DNA from: Krasilnikovia cinnamomea
Lineage (GTDB): Bacteria; Actinomycetota; Actinomycetes; Mycobacteriales; Micromonosporaceae
DNA: 64,000 nucleotides
Direction of reading: 5' to 3'
Assembly: GCF_004217545.1 (NCBI RefSeq)
Contig: NZ_SHKY01000001.1
Span: forward strand, 4,092,001 to 4,156,000
Of this stretch, positions 1 to 7,912 are shown piece after piece (positions within the stretch are counted from its first letter, which is position 1; every line of letters begins with the position of its first letter). A model generated the notes under the pieces. That model had not been told where the DNA came from. It ran no database searches and saw only the letters and a list, made by a program, of their open reading frames with translations. A program made the position numbers and the translations under genes.

Positions 1-1005
1 CGGCACCGCGAAGGTCTCGATGTCCCACATCACGTGGCCGCGGTAGTAGTGGTAGTCCGGCCAGTAGGCCATGCCGAACGGTGAGGTGTGGCTCGGCGAG
101 GCGCGGTGCACGGAGGTGTGCAGGTAGAAGAACGCTGCGTCGGTCAGCGCCTGCCACCGGCTCGGCGCGCCGGTCAGCTCGATGCGGCCGCGCCACAGCT
201 GCGCCCATCTCTCGGAGTGCTCGGCGAGCAGCGCGTCGAAGCCGCGCTGCCGCGCGTCGTCGAGCATCCGGACGGCGTGCAGGTGCGGCTCCCAGTGGAA
301 GGCGTCGGTCACCACGCTGGAGAGCTGGCGCAGCCGGTACGCCCGCCCGGGCTGCGCGGTGACCCGGTAGGCGGTCGCCGTGTTGCCCGTGACGGTGTGC
401 CGGAACTCCGGGGTGCAGCCCTCGGCGCCGGCGAGCTCGGTCGCCCAGGCGATGGCGCAGGAGGACATCTCGCCCGGCCCGCGCCAGCCCAGCACGCCGT
501 CCGCGGAGCCGTACCGGCCGCCCGAGCCCAGCTCGGCCAGGAACGGGATGCCCAGCGGCCCGCTGGCGTCCACGCCGGCGGTCAGCTCGAGCTCGCAACC
601 GGCGTCGACCCGGACGGTCACCTCCTGCATGGCGATCGTCGGGAACACCTTGTTGCAGACCGTGAGGATGTCGACGTTGGCGCGCACGCCCCCCGTGGCG
701 AAGGTCAGCGCGGTGCGCACCTCGCCGCGGGTGAAGTCGTACCGCTGCTCGCGCAGGAGCGCCCCCGCCGGGGCCGACGAGATCGGGGTCCCGTCGACCA
801 CCACGTCGCCGGCCAGCGGGTAAGGGACGGGCAGCATCGACTCCACCTCCTCACGGGGGTCCGGGCCGACGAAGCCGTTGACCGTGGCCACGCCGCGCAG
901 CGGTGCCGCCTCGAACCGCAGCCCGATCAGCCCGTTGGACACGTAGACCGGCACGTGGTCGAAGCGCCATTCGCGCACCGGGTCGGGGTTGATCGGTTCG
1001 CTCAT
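1..1005 (-). CDS. GH65 family glycosyl hydrolase/phosphorylase (partial, C-terminus outside window)
   Basis: The first 335 residues of a leftward gene that runs off the window edge. Near the last visible residues is YYRGHVMWDIETF, the GH65 signature (GHxFWDxE) found in maltose, trehalose and kojibiose phosphorylases and in acid trehalases. The part before it fits the N-terminal beta-sandwich of the family. The catalytic acid lies in the (alpha/alpha)6 barrel beyond the window, so the substrate and the choice between phosphorolysis and hydrolysis cannot be read. The ATG overlaps the stop of the upstream GH31 gene by 4 bp (ATGA), indicating translational coupling in one operon with a GH31 glycosidase and an F420 oxidoreductase. 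Family assignment is firm; substrate is unknown. Confidence 0.85.
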   Translation of the reverse strand, partial: MSEPINPDPVREWRFDHVPVYVSNGLIGLRFEAAPLRGVATVNGFVGPDPREEVESMLPVPYPLAGDVVVDGTPISSAPAGALLREQRYDFTRGEVRTALTFATGGVRANVDILTVCNKVFPTIAMQEVTVRVDAGCELELTAGVDASGPLGIPFLAELGSGGRYGSADGVLGWRGPGEMSSCAIAWATELAGAEGCTPEFRHTVTGNTATAYRVTAQPGRAYRLRQLSSVVTDAFHWEPHLHAVRMLDDARQRGFDALLAEHSERWAQLWRGRIELTGAPSRWQALTDAAFFYLHTSVHRASPSHTSPFGMAYWPDYHYYRGHVMWDIETFAVP

Positions 1006-2972
1006 TTCGTGCCTCCCAGGCGCCAGTGGGGATCGTCGCGGTGTCTCCGGTGCTCCCCGACCGCGCCGTCCGGGCCGTGCACGAGCACCCGGACGGCGCG
1101 AGGCGGGGGCGTGTGCTCGCCGTCGCGGTCGGCGCGCAGCACGCCGTCGCGGTAGGCGAACACGGTGGTCGCGCTCGCCCCGGAGCGGTGTGCGGTGGTG
1201 TGCCCGTCGTCCTCGTAGAGGCGGCCTCCGGCACGGCCGTGCTCGTCCGGGTGGACCGAGACTGTCAGCGGGTCGAGCGGGCGCTGGCCGGTCCACAGCA
1301 GCTCCGGGCCGGTCGGCAGCACCGCACCGCCGCGCACGTACACCGGCGGGTCGCCGTCCAGTGGCGCGGCGGCCGGCACCCGACCCGGTCCGCGACGAGC
1401 GGCCCCGCCGGCCAGCGGGTACCACAGCCCGGCGGGCAGGTAGACGCTGCGCCCCTCACGGCCCGGACGCAGCACCGGCGCGACGAGCAGGTCCTCCCCC
1501 AGCATCGCCTGGTCGTCGCAGAGCCGGGCCTGCCGGTCGGCGCCGTGGTGGTAGAGCAGCGGCCGCAGCACCGGCGCCCCGGTGCGGGCCGATTCCTCGA
1601 AGACCGTGTAGAGGTAGGGCAGCAGCCGGTACCGCAGCGCCATCGCGCGCCGGCAGACCGCCTCGATGTTGGGACCCCACGTCCACGGCTCCTGTTCGGC
1701 GCACTCCTTCGACCCGTTGCTGCGGGCCAGCGGGTAGAAGGCGCCCAGCTGGTACCAGCGAGCGAGCAGTTCCGGGCCGCAGTCGGCGAAGAAGCCGCCG
1801 ATGTCCGCGCCGGCGAACGACACCCCGGACAGTCCGAGGTTCAGCAGCTGCGGCAGGGACATCGCCAGGTGCTCCCAGTAGCTGGCGTTGTCGCCGGTCC
1901 ACACCGCGGCGAGCCGCTGCACCCCGGTGAAGCCGGCCCGGGTCAGCACCAGGGTCCGCTCGTCCGGGAAGGCCCTCGCGAGCGCGTGGGCGCTGGCGGT
2001 GGCCTGCAGCATCCCGTAGACGTTGTGTACCTCGGCGTGGGTGGTGCGCTCCGCGTCCATTCCGTGCGGGGTGTCCAGTGGTGGTTCGACCCGCCGGGCG
2101 ACCGGGTCCTCGATCGGACGGTCCCGCATGGACGGCTCATTCATGTCGTCGACCACGCACCGGACGCCGGCGTCCGTCGCGACCGAGTGCCAGCCGGCCC
2201 ACCAGTCCCGTATCTCGGCCCGCGAGAAGTCGGGGAAGGCGCACAGGCCGGGCCACACGTAGCGCAGCAGCAGGCCGGCATCCTCGCCACCGCCGTCGCG
2301 CAGGAAGCATCCGACCTCGACGCCCTGGGTGTAGACGGGGTACCCGCCCTCCGGATCGTGCTTGACCCCCGGGTCGACGGTCAGTAGTCGGCCATGGGAC
2401 CGCCCGGCGGCGTCCATCACCAGGGAGAACGGGATCGCCTTGTACAGCTCGTCGGTGCCCGGCCCCTGTTCCTCGAACCGGTCGGTGCACCAGAAGGAAT
2501 ACCGTCGCCCCCGCTTGTCCAGCGGACCGGTGCGCTCGCCGAAGCCGAAGTGGTGCTCCCCCGCCGGCATCCGGTGCTGCCAACGGGACGGGCCCGGCGG
2601 ATCCGTCCAGCGAGGGCCGCCGTCCGGGCCGTCGTCCAGCAGGACCTGACCGGTCCGCGGGTCGCGGACGCTCACCCGGCAGCCGTTCGGCTCCAGCCGA
2701 ACGGCGAGCATGTCGGAGCGCAGCTCCACCGCGTTCCCGCGCTCCGTCACTTGCACAGCCGGTGGCGGGACGGCGTCGTCCGGCGGGAGGGGCGACCACG
2801 AGCGGCGGAGGGCGAACGAGCCCTGTGGCGCCAACCGGATCCGGACGACGCCCTCCTGGACGACGGTCACGGCGAGCACCGGTCCGCCGTATTCGGCCAT
2901 CAGGGTCGCGCCCTGCAGCCGGTACTCGCGCAGGGCGCCCGCGCACTGCTCCATCCGCCGATCCCTCACCAT
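1002..2972 (-). CDS. GH31 alpha-glucosidase-like protein with an apparent internal in-frame deletion
   Basis: A 656-residue GH31 retaining glycosidase homologue. Residues about 20-190 are the galactose-mutarotase-like N-terminal domain. The nucleophile motif DDMNEPS (Asp276), the acid/base motif WTGDN (Asp361) and the barrel motif GADIGGF are present. Typical bacterial members have roughly 780-800 residues. Here the end of the N-domain (PFSLVMDAAGRSHG) is joined directly, near residue 195, to a late barrel segment (RLLTVDPGVKHDP). The intervening 125-140 residues, which normally carry the first barrel strands and a substrate-binding DxDYM-like motif, are missing with the frame kept (junction near 2385-2400). 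It may therefore be inactive. The start lies 3 bp after the upstream stop; a second ATG at 2954 is possible. Family is firm; the deletion is inferred from family architecture. Confidence 0.8.
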   Translation of the reverse strand: MVRDRRMEQCAGALREYRLQGATLMAEYGGPVLAVTVVQEGVVRIRLAPQGSFALRRSWSPLPPDDAVPPPAVQVTERGNAVELRSDMLAVRLEPNGCRVSVRDPRTGQVLLDDGPDGGPRWTDPPGPSRWQHRMPAGEHHFGFGERTGPLDKRGRRYSFWCTDRFEEQGPGTDELYKAIPFSLVMDAAGRSHGRLLTVDPGVKHDPEGGYPVYTQGVEVGCFLRDGGGEDAGLLLRYVWPGLCAFPDFSRAEIRDWWAGWHSVATDAGVRCVVDDMNEPSMRDRPIEDPVARRVEPPLDTPHGMDAERTTHAEVHNVYGMLQATASAHALARAFPDERTLVLTRAGFTGVQRLAAVWTGDNASYWEHLAMSLPQLLNLGLSGVSFAGADIGGFFADCGPELLARWYQLGAFYPLARSNGSKECAEQEPWTWGPNIEAVCRRAMALRYRLLPYLYTVFEESARTGAPVLRPLLYHHGADRQARLCDDQAMLGEDLLVAPVLRPGREGRSVYLPAGLWYPLAGGAARRGPGRVPAAAPLDGDPPVYVRGGAVLPTGPELLWTGQRPLDPLTVSVHPDEHGRAGGRLYEDDGHTTAHRSGASATTVFAYRDGVLRADRDGEHTPPPRAVRVLVHGPDGAVGEHRRHRDDPHWRLGGTK

Positions 2973-2975
2973 CCG

Positions 2976-3944
2976 TCACCGGAAGTGCGGCAGGATCTCC
3001 TTCTGGTAGAACCGGAAGAAGCCCTCTTGGTCCTGGCCGACCTGGTAAACGTGTACATGGTCGTAGCCGTTGTCGACGCAGCTCTGGATGCCCTCGATGT
3101 GCTTCTGGGGGTCCGGGCCGCAGACCACCACCTCCGCGATCGCGTCCTCCGTGACGACGGTGGACGCCTGCTCGAAGTCGAACGGCCTCGGCAGTTGCTG
3201 ATTCAGCTCACCGGGGAGGGCCACGATCGGTACAACCCGGTGGGCCGTGCGCCGGGCCTCCGCCTCGTCCTGGGCCCAGCAGACGTTGTACTGCACGTAG
3301 CGGGGCTTGTCGCCGCCGCCGGCGTCCCGGAACCGGGCCGCCACGTCGGGGTCCGGCGTGAAGTTGATCAGACCGTCCCCGACCCGCCCAGCCAGCTCCG
3401 CCGCACGAGGCCCGCCAGCCGCGACGACGAGCGGTGGCGGCTGCGCGGGCAGCGTGTACAGCCGCGCGGAGTCGACTACGTAGTGCGCGCCGTAGTGCGT
3501 CACCACCTCCCCGGACCACAGCCGCCGGATGACCTCGACCGCCTCCTCGAGCATCTCCGCCCGTCGGGGGTGGGCCGGCCAGGCCGGGTCGACCACGTGC
3601 TCGTTCAGGGCCTCACCGGTGCCGACGCCGAGATAGAAGCGCCCGGGCATCATCGTGGCCACTGTCGCGGCCGCCTGCGCCACGATCGCAGGGTGATACC
3701 GGCGGGTCGGGCAGGTGACCCCGGTGCCGACCCGCAGCGTGCTGGTCGCGCACGCAATCCCACCGAGCACGCTCCAGACGAACGGGCTCTGCCCTTGAAC
3801 GCCGATCCAGGGATGGAAGTGGTCAGAGATGGAGGCGTAGCCGAAGCCCGCCTGCTCCGCACGCGCGGCGAACCGAACCAGATCCGACGCCCCGTGCTCC
3901 TCGCAGGAGAGTGAGTAGCCGAGCTCTACCAAGACGGGCTCCAT
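2976..3944 (-). CDS. LLM-class F420-dependent oxidoreductase (TIGR03557-like)
   Basis: A 322-residue luciferase-like TIM-barrel protein related to F420-dependent glucose-6-phosphate dehydrogenases. Visible family features are GYSLSCEEH at the N-terminus, SDHFHPW, the GVGTGEALNEH segment near residue 130 and the VVAAGGP segment near residue 195. Such enzymes use deazaflavin F420 for two-electron oxidoreductions in the cytosol; the substrate cannot be predicted. It is the first gene of a leftward operon with GH31 (3 bp gap) and GH65 genes, which suggests but does not prove a sugar-related substrate. Length is normal and no defect is seen. Confidence 0.85.
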   Translation of the reverse strand: MEPVLVELGYSLSCEEHGASDLVRFAARAEQAGFGYASISDHFHPWIGVQGQSPFVWSVLGGIACATSTLRVGTGVTCPTRRYHPAIVAQAAATVATMMPGRFYLGVGTGEALNEHVVDPAWPAHPRRAEMLEEAVEVIRRLWSGEVVTHYGAHYVVDSARLYTLPAQPPPLVVAAGGPRAAELAGRVGDGLINFTPDPDVAARFRDAGGGDKPRYVQYNVCWAQDEAEARRTAHRVVPIVALPGELNQQLPRPFDFEQASTVVTEDAIAEVVVCGPDPQKHIEGIQSCVDNGYDHVHVYQVGQDQEGFFRFYQKEILPHFR

Positions 3945-4829
3945 CCGTCAGACCGGGGGTGGCTTCGCGGACGCAGTTGGTAGTACCCGCTGACCGTTGA
4001 CTCACGCGGCCGACTTCGTCCTGGTCGTCGCGGAACAACCGTCAGCATGGCGGGAGCTCAAAGGGACGCCCCGGACGCATCCGTCGTCGGGCTCAGCCAG
4101 TTCCAGCCGCACAAATCTGGCCGCTGATCGGTCCTCGTCCGGCGCTGGCACATCACAGACCGTGATGCACCATGCAGCCGTGGTGTCGCTCAGGTCCTGA
4201 CACCAATCTGTCGCCCAGGTCATGAGACCGGACCGAGGACACGTAGCACACCGAGGTTCTGCCGATTTAGCCTTTTCAGGATCAAGGCGCCGCGCAAGCG
4301 CGGCGCACCGCGCGCGCTCGCGGCCCGCTGCTGGCGGCCTCCGGCCGGCATCGCGCGCCGCGGCGCGCCGCACCAGGCGACGCATCCTTGCTTGCGGCTG
4401 CAATCCCGGTGCTGCACAGACGGGCGATCGGGTGTCGGACACCGGGAGTTTCCGTCACTTGCGCCCGCACTAGCTTGAGACGGGGTCCGCGCTTGCGGGC
4501 CCCGTCATTCGTGCTTGCCTCACTTGGCGGTGGCCTGTTGGGGAGCGGAGCCGTGACGATCGCCTGGATAGCCGAGCGCCGTCGAGGTCGGGGCGATCGG
4601 CTGCCGCGATAGCAAGCTGGCTTGCCCTCGGATGCCGATGGGTCGCTCTGCGCTTCGGTCGAGCGTGAGGACCAGGGCGTGGCCATCCCCCGGTGCCTGA
4701 TCCTCTACGCCACCCACCCGGCGTCAAGGCCGCTGCCGCGTCGCTGACGCGATGGCCTGCGGCCAGCCTTGGCCCCGGGCGGGACGCCGCAGTCCTGGCA
4801 CCGGTCGGGGGATGGCGGCAGTGTGGCGC
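3945..4829. other. gene-poor intergenic stretch
   Basis: About 885 bp without a convincing gene. Its less GC-biased codon positions suggest degraded or non-coding DNA. A 73-codon minus-strand frame at 4002-4223 (start MTWATDW) is the best coding candidate, but its codon use is not typical and I do not recognise it. An 8-bp hairpin with a CAAG loop lies at 4287-4306, next to a GC-only palindromic tract at about 4307-4375. A terminator-like hairpin at 4479-4506 is listed separately. Confidence 0.5.
4479..4506. terminator. terminator-like hairpin
   Basis: GACGGGGTCCGC and GCGGGCCCCGTC pair over 12 bp (one G-T pair) around a GCTT loop. There is no strong T-run, as is usual in high-GC actinobacteria. 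No convincing gene ends next to it, so its role is unclear. Confidence 0.4.
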
Positions 4830-5024
4830 CTACTCTTCGTCGTCGTCAACATCGCGGAGCAATCGGTCTAGATCCTCCGGGCTCATGCGCTTGATCTGCG
4901 ACTCCAGCTCCACGCTGTAGTGGCGATCGTTGGGATCCATCCCATTGCGCTTCCGTGACTGACGGCCATACTCCCTCATGAACTGGCCAATTTCCCGACG
5001 CAGCCGGTCATGTCGCTGTCCCAC
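4830..5024 (-). CDS. small conserved-looking acidic-tailed protein
   Basis: A 64-residue protein, basic in its first half (RLRREIGQFMREYGRQSRKR) and strongly acidic at its end (RDVDDDEE). It has no membrane segment or signal peptide and looks mostly helical. I do not recognise a family. It lies just downstream of the original tRNA-Tyr terminator and outside the integrated element. The balanced composition and good codon structure make it more likely real than the frames around it. Confidence 0.5.
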   Translation of the reverse strand: MGQRHDRLRREIGQFMREYGRQSRKRNGMDPNDRHYSVELESQIKRMSPEDLDRLLRDVDDDEE

Positions 5025-5173
5025 AGCGGGACCATAGGACCGGCGAGGGGGCTGTGCACTTAGTTTTCCCGGGCAGGGCCCATGCGGCTGGGTGCCGCGC
5101 CGTGCCCGCTACGTGCCCGATGGGCCGGTCTACCAAGGCTAACGGCGGTCAATGACACTCGCAGATGAAGAAA

Positions 5174-5205
5174 GCCCCTAACCGACGTTTCCGCTGGTCA
5201 GGGGC
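5174..5205 (-). terminator. original tRNA-Tyr terminator (now displaced)
   Basis: Read leftwards, GCCCCTGACC pairs with GGTTAGGGGC (10 bp, one G-T pair) and is followed by TTTCTTC. It lies 12 bp left of attL, outside the element. Before integration it would have followed the tRNA-Tyr gene directly, so it is inferred to be that gene's native terminator. Confidence 0.65.
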
Positions 5206-5216
5206 CGATCTGTCTG

Positions 5217-5269
5217 GTGGTGGCGGGTAGAGGATTCGAACCTCTGTAGCTTTCGCGACGGATTTACAG
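5217..5269. repeat. attL, 53-bp copy of the tRNA-Tyr 3' end
   Basis: Positions 5217-5269 are identical to 18596-18648. The repeat runs from just beyond the CCA end through the T arm and variable arm to the anticodon (GTA) region of tRNA-Tyr, read leftwards. It lacks the 5' half of the tRNA, so it is the non-functional copy left by site-specific integration. Confidence 0.95.
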
Positions 5270-5322
5270 AGCGCCGGGCGCATCCGCGTTGAGCTGTGCA
5301 AACGCCGAACCTCTGCCGACCG

Positions 5323-5340
5323 TTGCCGCACATTTGCCGT
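5323..5340. promoter_or_regulatory. candidate integrase arm-binding site, left
   Basis: TTGCCGCACATTTGCCGT matches TTGCCGCGCATTTGCCGT at 18481-18498 in 17 of 18 positions and in the same orientation. In the circular form the two copies would flank the attP core on either side, as expected of P and P' arm sites for a tyrosine integrase. Binding is inferred, not shown. Confidence 0.45.
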
Positions 5341-5440
5341 CGAACCCGTTGAAGCGCACACGGAAGATCGTCTCTGCGCCGAGCTGGCCGGGGCGGCTGT
5401 CCCTGGGGTGACCCCTGCCTGTTCCCAGCTCACCGTGGCA

Positions 5441-5467
5441 CCGGGGACACCGGGGACACCGGGGACA
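5441..5467. repeat. three tandem 9-bp CCGGGGACA repeats
   Basis: CCGGGGACA occurs three times head to tail. The reverse complement resembles the GTCCCCGNT 9-mers at 16523-16558 at the end of the ATPase gene. It may be a remnant of a similar gene end, a protein-binding iteron set or a simple-repeat coincidence. Confidence 0.6.
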
Positions 5468-5698
5468 CAACAGCACGCAGTCTGTGCCTGCAGGGCATCC
5501 AACCGGTCTTCCCGATGATCGAGATCCGACGTTCGCCCGTCGTGCGTTCTGTGCGGCAGCGGGCCAACCAGCTAGTGGAGCCAATTAGTACTTGAACCCC
5601 TCAAATGGCTGAATACTGAAACTGGGCTTGCGGAGTTCCTCTTTTCTTCGCCACTATCTGCGATAATCGAATCCCCTTATCCACTTAGGAGGCCCGCG

Positions 5699-7909
5699 AT
5701 GGCAATCAACACGGAGCTAGTCGGGATTGCCCTTGCTAGGGTTGATGGATCCACCTTTGAGCGGTTCGTAAATGACTTCTACCCGAGTCTTGCTGGTGCA
5801 GAGTTCTTTCCGCTGGGTGGCGTGAAGGATGGGGGCGCGGATGCATTTGGCGGCGACCGGGTTTACGAAAGGGGTGGATCCGCCAGTGTCTTCTATCAAG
5901 CAAGTGTCCAGGAGGACTTCCGGGCAAAGATAAGGCATACAGTAGCTCGCCTTAAGGAATTTGGCCGAAAACCACGATCGCTTGTGTATTTAACGTCGCG
6001 AGTGATTCGCCACATCGATACAGTGGAGAGTGACCTAGAGGAGGAATTGGAGGTTTCTATTCGCATCAGAGATGGGGCATATATTGCCAGTCAGATTAAC
6101 GCGGATGTTCGGACCAGGTCAGCTTTCGATCAGCACCTCCGTCACCTAACGGATTTTCTAAAAAGCGTGGGTGCAAGTCAGGTTGTCGCTCCAAGCGTGC
6201 ATGTAAGGTCTCCGGCCGTCTATGTATTCCTTCGGCAAGAGCTTGATCGGAGGGCTGGTAATCAATCTCTCGTGAATTCCGTCCTCGATAGTCTCGCGCT
6301 TTGGGCGCTGGAGGGCACAGATCCGGATCTTGGAAAATTCATGACAGTCGAGGAGGTGGAGCAAAAGATACTGGGCGAGCTTCCTGCGGCTGCGTCGTTG
6401 GTTAAAGGACACGTTCAGGGCCGATTGGAGTCGCTTTCGAGCAAATCGCGTCCCGACGGAAGGAAAGTCAATTGGTACCGCAGCGAAAAGAAGTTCTGCT
6501 TACCGTTCGAGACCCGGGAAGCTATTACGGACGAGAATACCCAGGATGAGGCGTTGAGACTCGAAGTTCTTGACGGTCTGTACAATCGCGCCTCGAAGAA
6601 TTTCGCCGAACTCGGCGAGCGGGACTTACGCAAACTTGCCGAACTCACCTTGAGAGCGTTTCAACTGGCATTTGAGCGTGAAGGTCTGGAGTTTTCGCAT
6701 TTCATCACGAAGGAAAGAGCCACCGAGTATCCGACAATGGCAGATGCCGTACGGGAAGCCCTTGCCGAGGGAGGCGTGACAGGAAAGCGCGCGGCTGAAA
6801 TGGGAGCTGCTTGCCTAACGACGGTACGCGGTTGCTTCTATGATTCTACGCAGGAGGAGCGAACCTATCTATCGAAGCTCGCGCGCACGTACGCCTTGCT
6901 TTTCGTCCTAAATACAGACCCGCGCCTGGTTCAGTATTTCCAGGACATGGCGGCTGGTTTCAAACTCTACGTGGGGAGCGATCTACTCGTTAGAGCTCTG
7001 AGCGAGCGATTCCTTCCTGAAAAGGATCAGCTAACCAAGAACGTGCTGATCTTTGCCGCCAAGGCAGGGACACGACTGATCCTCACTCAACCGGTGTTGG
7101 AAGAAGTGGTAAGCCACATTCGGGCCAGCGACCTCGAATTCAAGAACCACATTCAACGCATAGAGCATCGAGTTACTCCGCTTATTGCGGCAAATGTTCC
7201 TAAGATCCTTATTCGAGCGTATCTTTACGCCCGCCTAGACCCTCGTGAGGAACTTGCAAAGCCAGCGAGCTGGGCCAAATATATTGAGAGCTTCTGTGAC
7301 TATCGTGAGCTGCACAGCGTCGGAGCGGAAGAACAGTTTAGACACTACCTACAGTATGACTTCAGCATGCAATACCAGAGTAAAGAGGACCTTCAGAAGC
7401 TAACTGATAGCGGAACGGTTGAGCATATCGCGGAGTTGCTCCTTACGTCGTCGACGAAATCCGATCCGCGGTTGGCGCGGAATGATGCGCTCTTGGCCTG
7501 TGCAGTCTATGGCGAGCGAAAGAAGCAAGGGGAAGTTGCCCACGTTAGCGAATTCGGATACAACACCTGGTGGTTGACGCAGGAAACTCGGATCCTTCGT
7601 CACACCAAGGAGCTGGAACGTGAAAACAACAATGTAAGGTACATGATGAGGCCGGATTTCCTCTTGAACTTCCTAAGCTTTGCTCCGAGTGTGGCAGCGG
7701 CGCGGAATACGTTCGGTAACGTCTTCCCCAGTCTGCTGGGCATCAACTTGTCGCGTCGGATGGACGCTGGGGCCTTTCACCAGATCATGAAAGAGGTCGC
7801 GGAGGCCGAAGAAATGGATGATGCGCGCCGTAACGCCGTAATGGCTAAGCTTGCAGATCAGCTAAAGACTGACATGGGTAAGCGATACATGGTTGAGATG
7901 CCCAAGTAG
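5699..7909 (+). CDS. putative two-nuclease protein: PD-(D/E)XK/Mrr-like domain plus PIN-like domain (element cargo)
   Basis: A 736-residue protein of unrecognised overall family. Residues about 15-150 resemble a PD-(D/E)XK restriction-type nuclease: FERFVNDFYP helix, KDGGADAFGGD (Asp44/Asp48), then FYQAS (67-69), where Mrr relatives have QxK; Lys77 could be a migrated lysine. Residues about 215-275 look like a winged helix. Residues about 415-660 resemble a PIN nuclease: KLYVGSDLLVRAL (Asp428), QPVLEEV (Glu468/Glu469), NDALLACAVYG (Asp596) and TWWLTQET (Glu629). A strong AGGAGG ribosome site precedes the ATG. Base and codon use are much more AT-rich than in neighbours, indicating separate acquisition. 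It sits in the cargo slot beside attL and is convergent with the HAD gene (3 bp gap). A role in defence or element competition is inference only. Confidence 0.6.
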   Translation: MAINTELVGIALARVDGSTFERFVNDFYPSLAGAEFFPLGGVKDGGADAFGGDRVYERGGSASVFYQASVQEDFRAKIRHTVARLKEFGRKPRSLVYLTSRVIRHIDTVESDLEEELEVSIRIRDGAYIASQINADVRTRSAFDQHLRHLTDFLKSVGASQVVAPSVHVRSPAVYVFLRQELDRRAGNQSLVNSVLDSLALWALEGTDPDLGKFMTVEEVEQKILGELPAAASLVKGHVQGRLESLSSKSRPDGRKVNWYRSEKKFCLPFETREAITDENTQDEALRLEVLDGLYNRASKNFAELGERDLRKLAELTLRAFQLAFEREGLEFSHFITKERATEYPTMADAVREALAEGGVTGKRAAEMGAACLTTVRGCFYDSTQEERTYLSKLARTYALLFVLNTDPRLVQYFQDMAAGFKLYVGSDLLVRALSERFLPEKDQLTKNVLIFAAKAGTRLILTQPVLEEVVSHIRASDLEFKNHIQRIEHRVTPLIAANVPKILIRAYLYARLDPREELAKPASWAKYIESFCDYRELHSVGAEEQFRHYLQYDFSMQYQSKEDLQKLTDSGTVEHIAELLLTSSTKSDPRLARNDALLACAVYGERKKQGEVAHVSEFGYNTWWLTQETRILRHTKELERENNNVRYMMRPDFLLNFLSFAPSVAAARNTFGNVFPSLLGINLSRRMDAGAFHQIMKEVAEAEEMDDARRNAVMAKLADQLKTDMGKRYMVEMPK

Positions 7910-7912
7910 TTC

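Larger units (their letters stand above)
5270..5698. other. left-end non-coding region of the element
   Basis: 429 bp with no convincing gene. It holds a candidate integrase arm site (5323-5340), three 9-bp tandem repeats (5441-5467) and the upstream region of the cargo gene, where GATAAT at 5662-5667 resembles a -10 box without a clear -35. Base composition shifts from GC-rich to AT-richer at about 5580, marking the likely edge of the inserted cargo. Confidence 0.6.

Noticed and set aside
4388..4612. Small plus-strand frame with a hydrophobic stretch in the left intergenic region
   Set aside because: No ribosome site, poor codon bias, and it covers the hairpin at 4479-4506.
5149..5502. Minus-strand open frame across attL
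   Set aside because: It crosses the integration junction and includes tRNA sequence; its VPGVP stretch comes from the 9-bp repeats.
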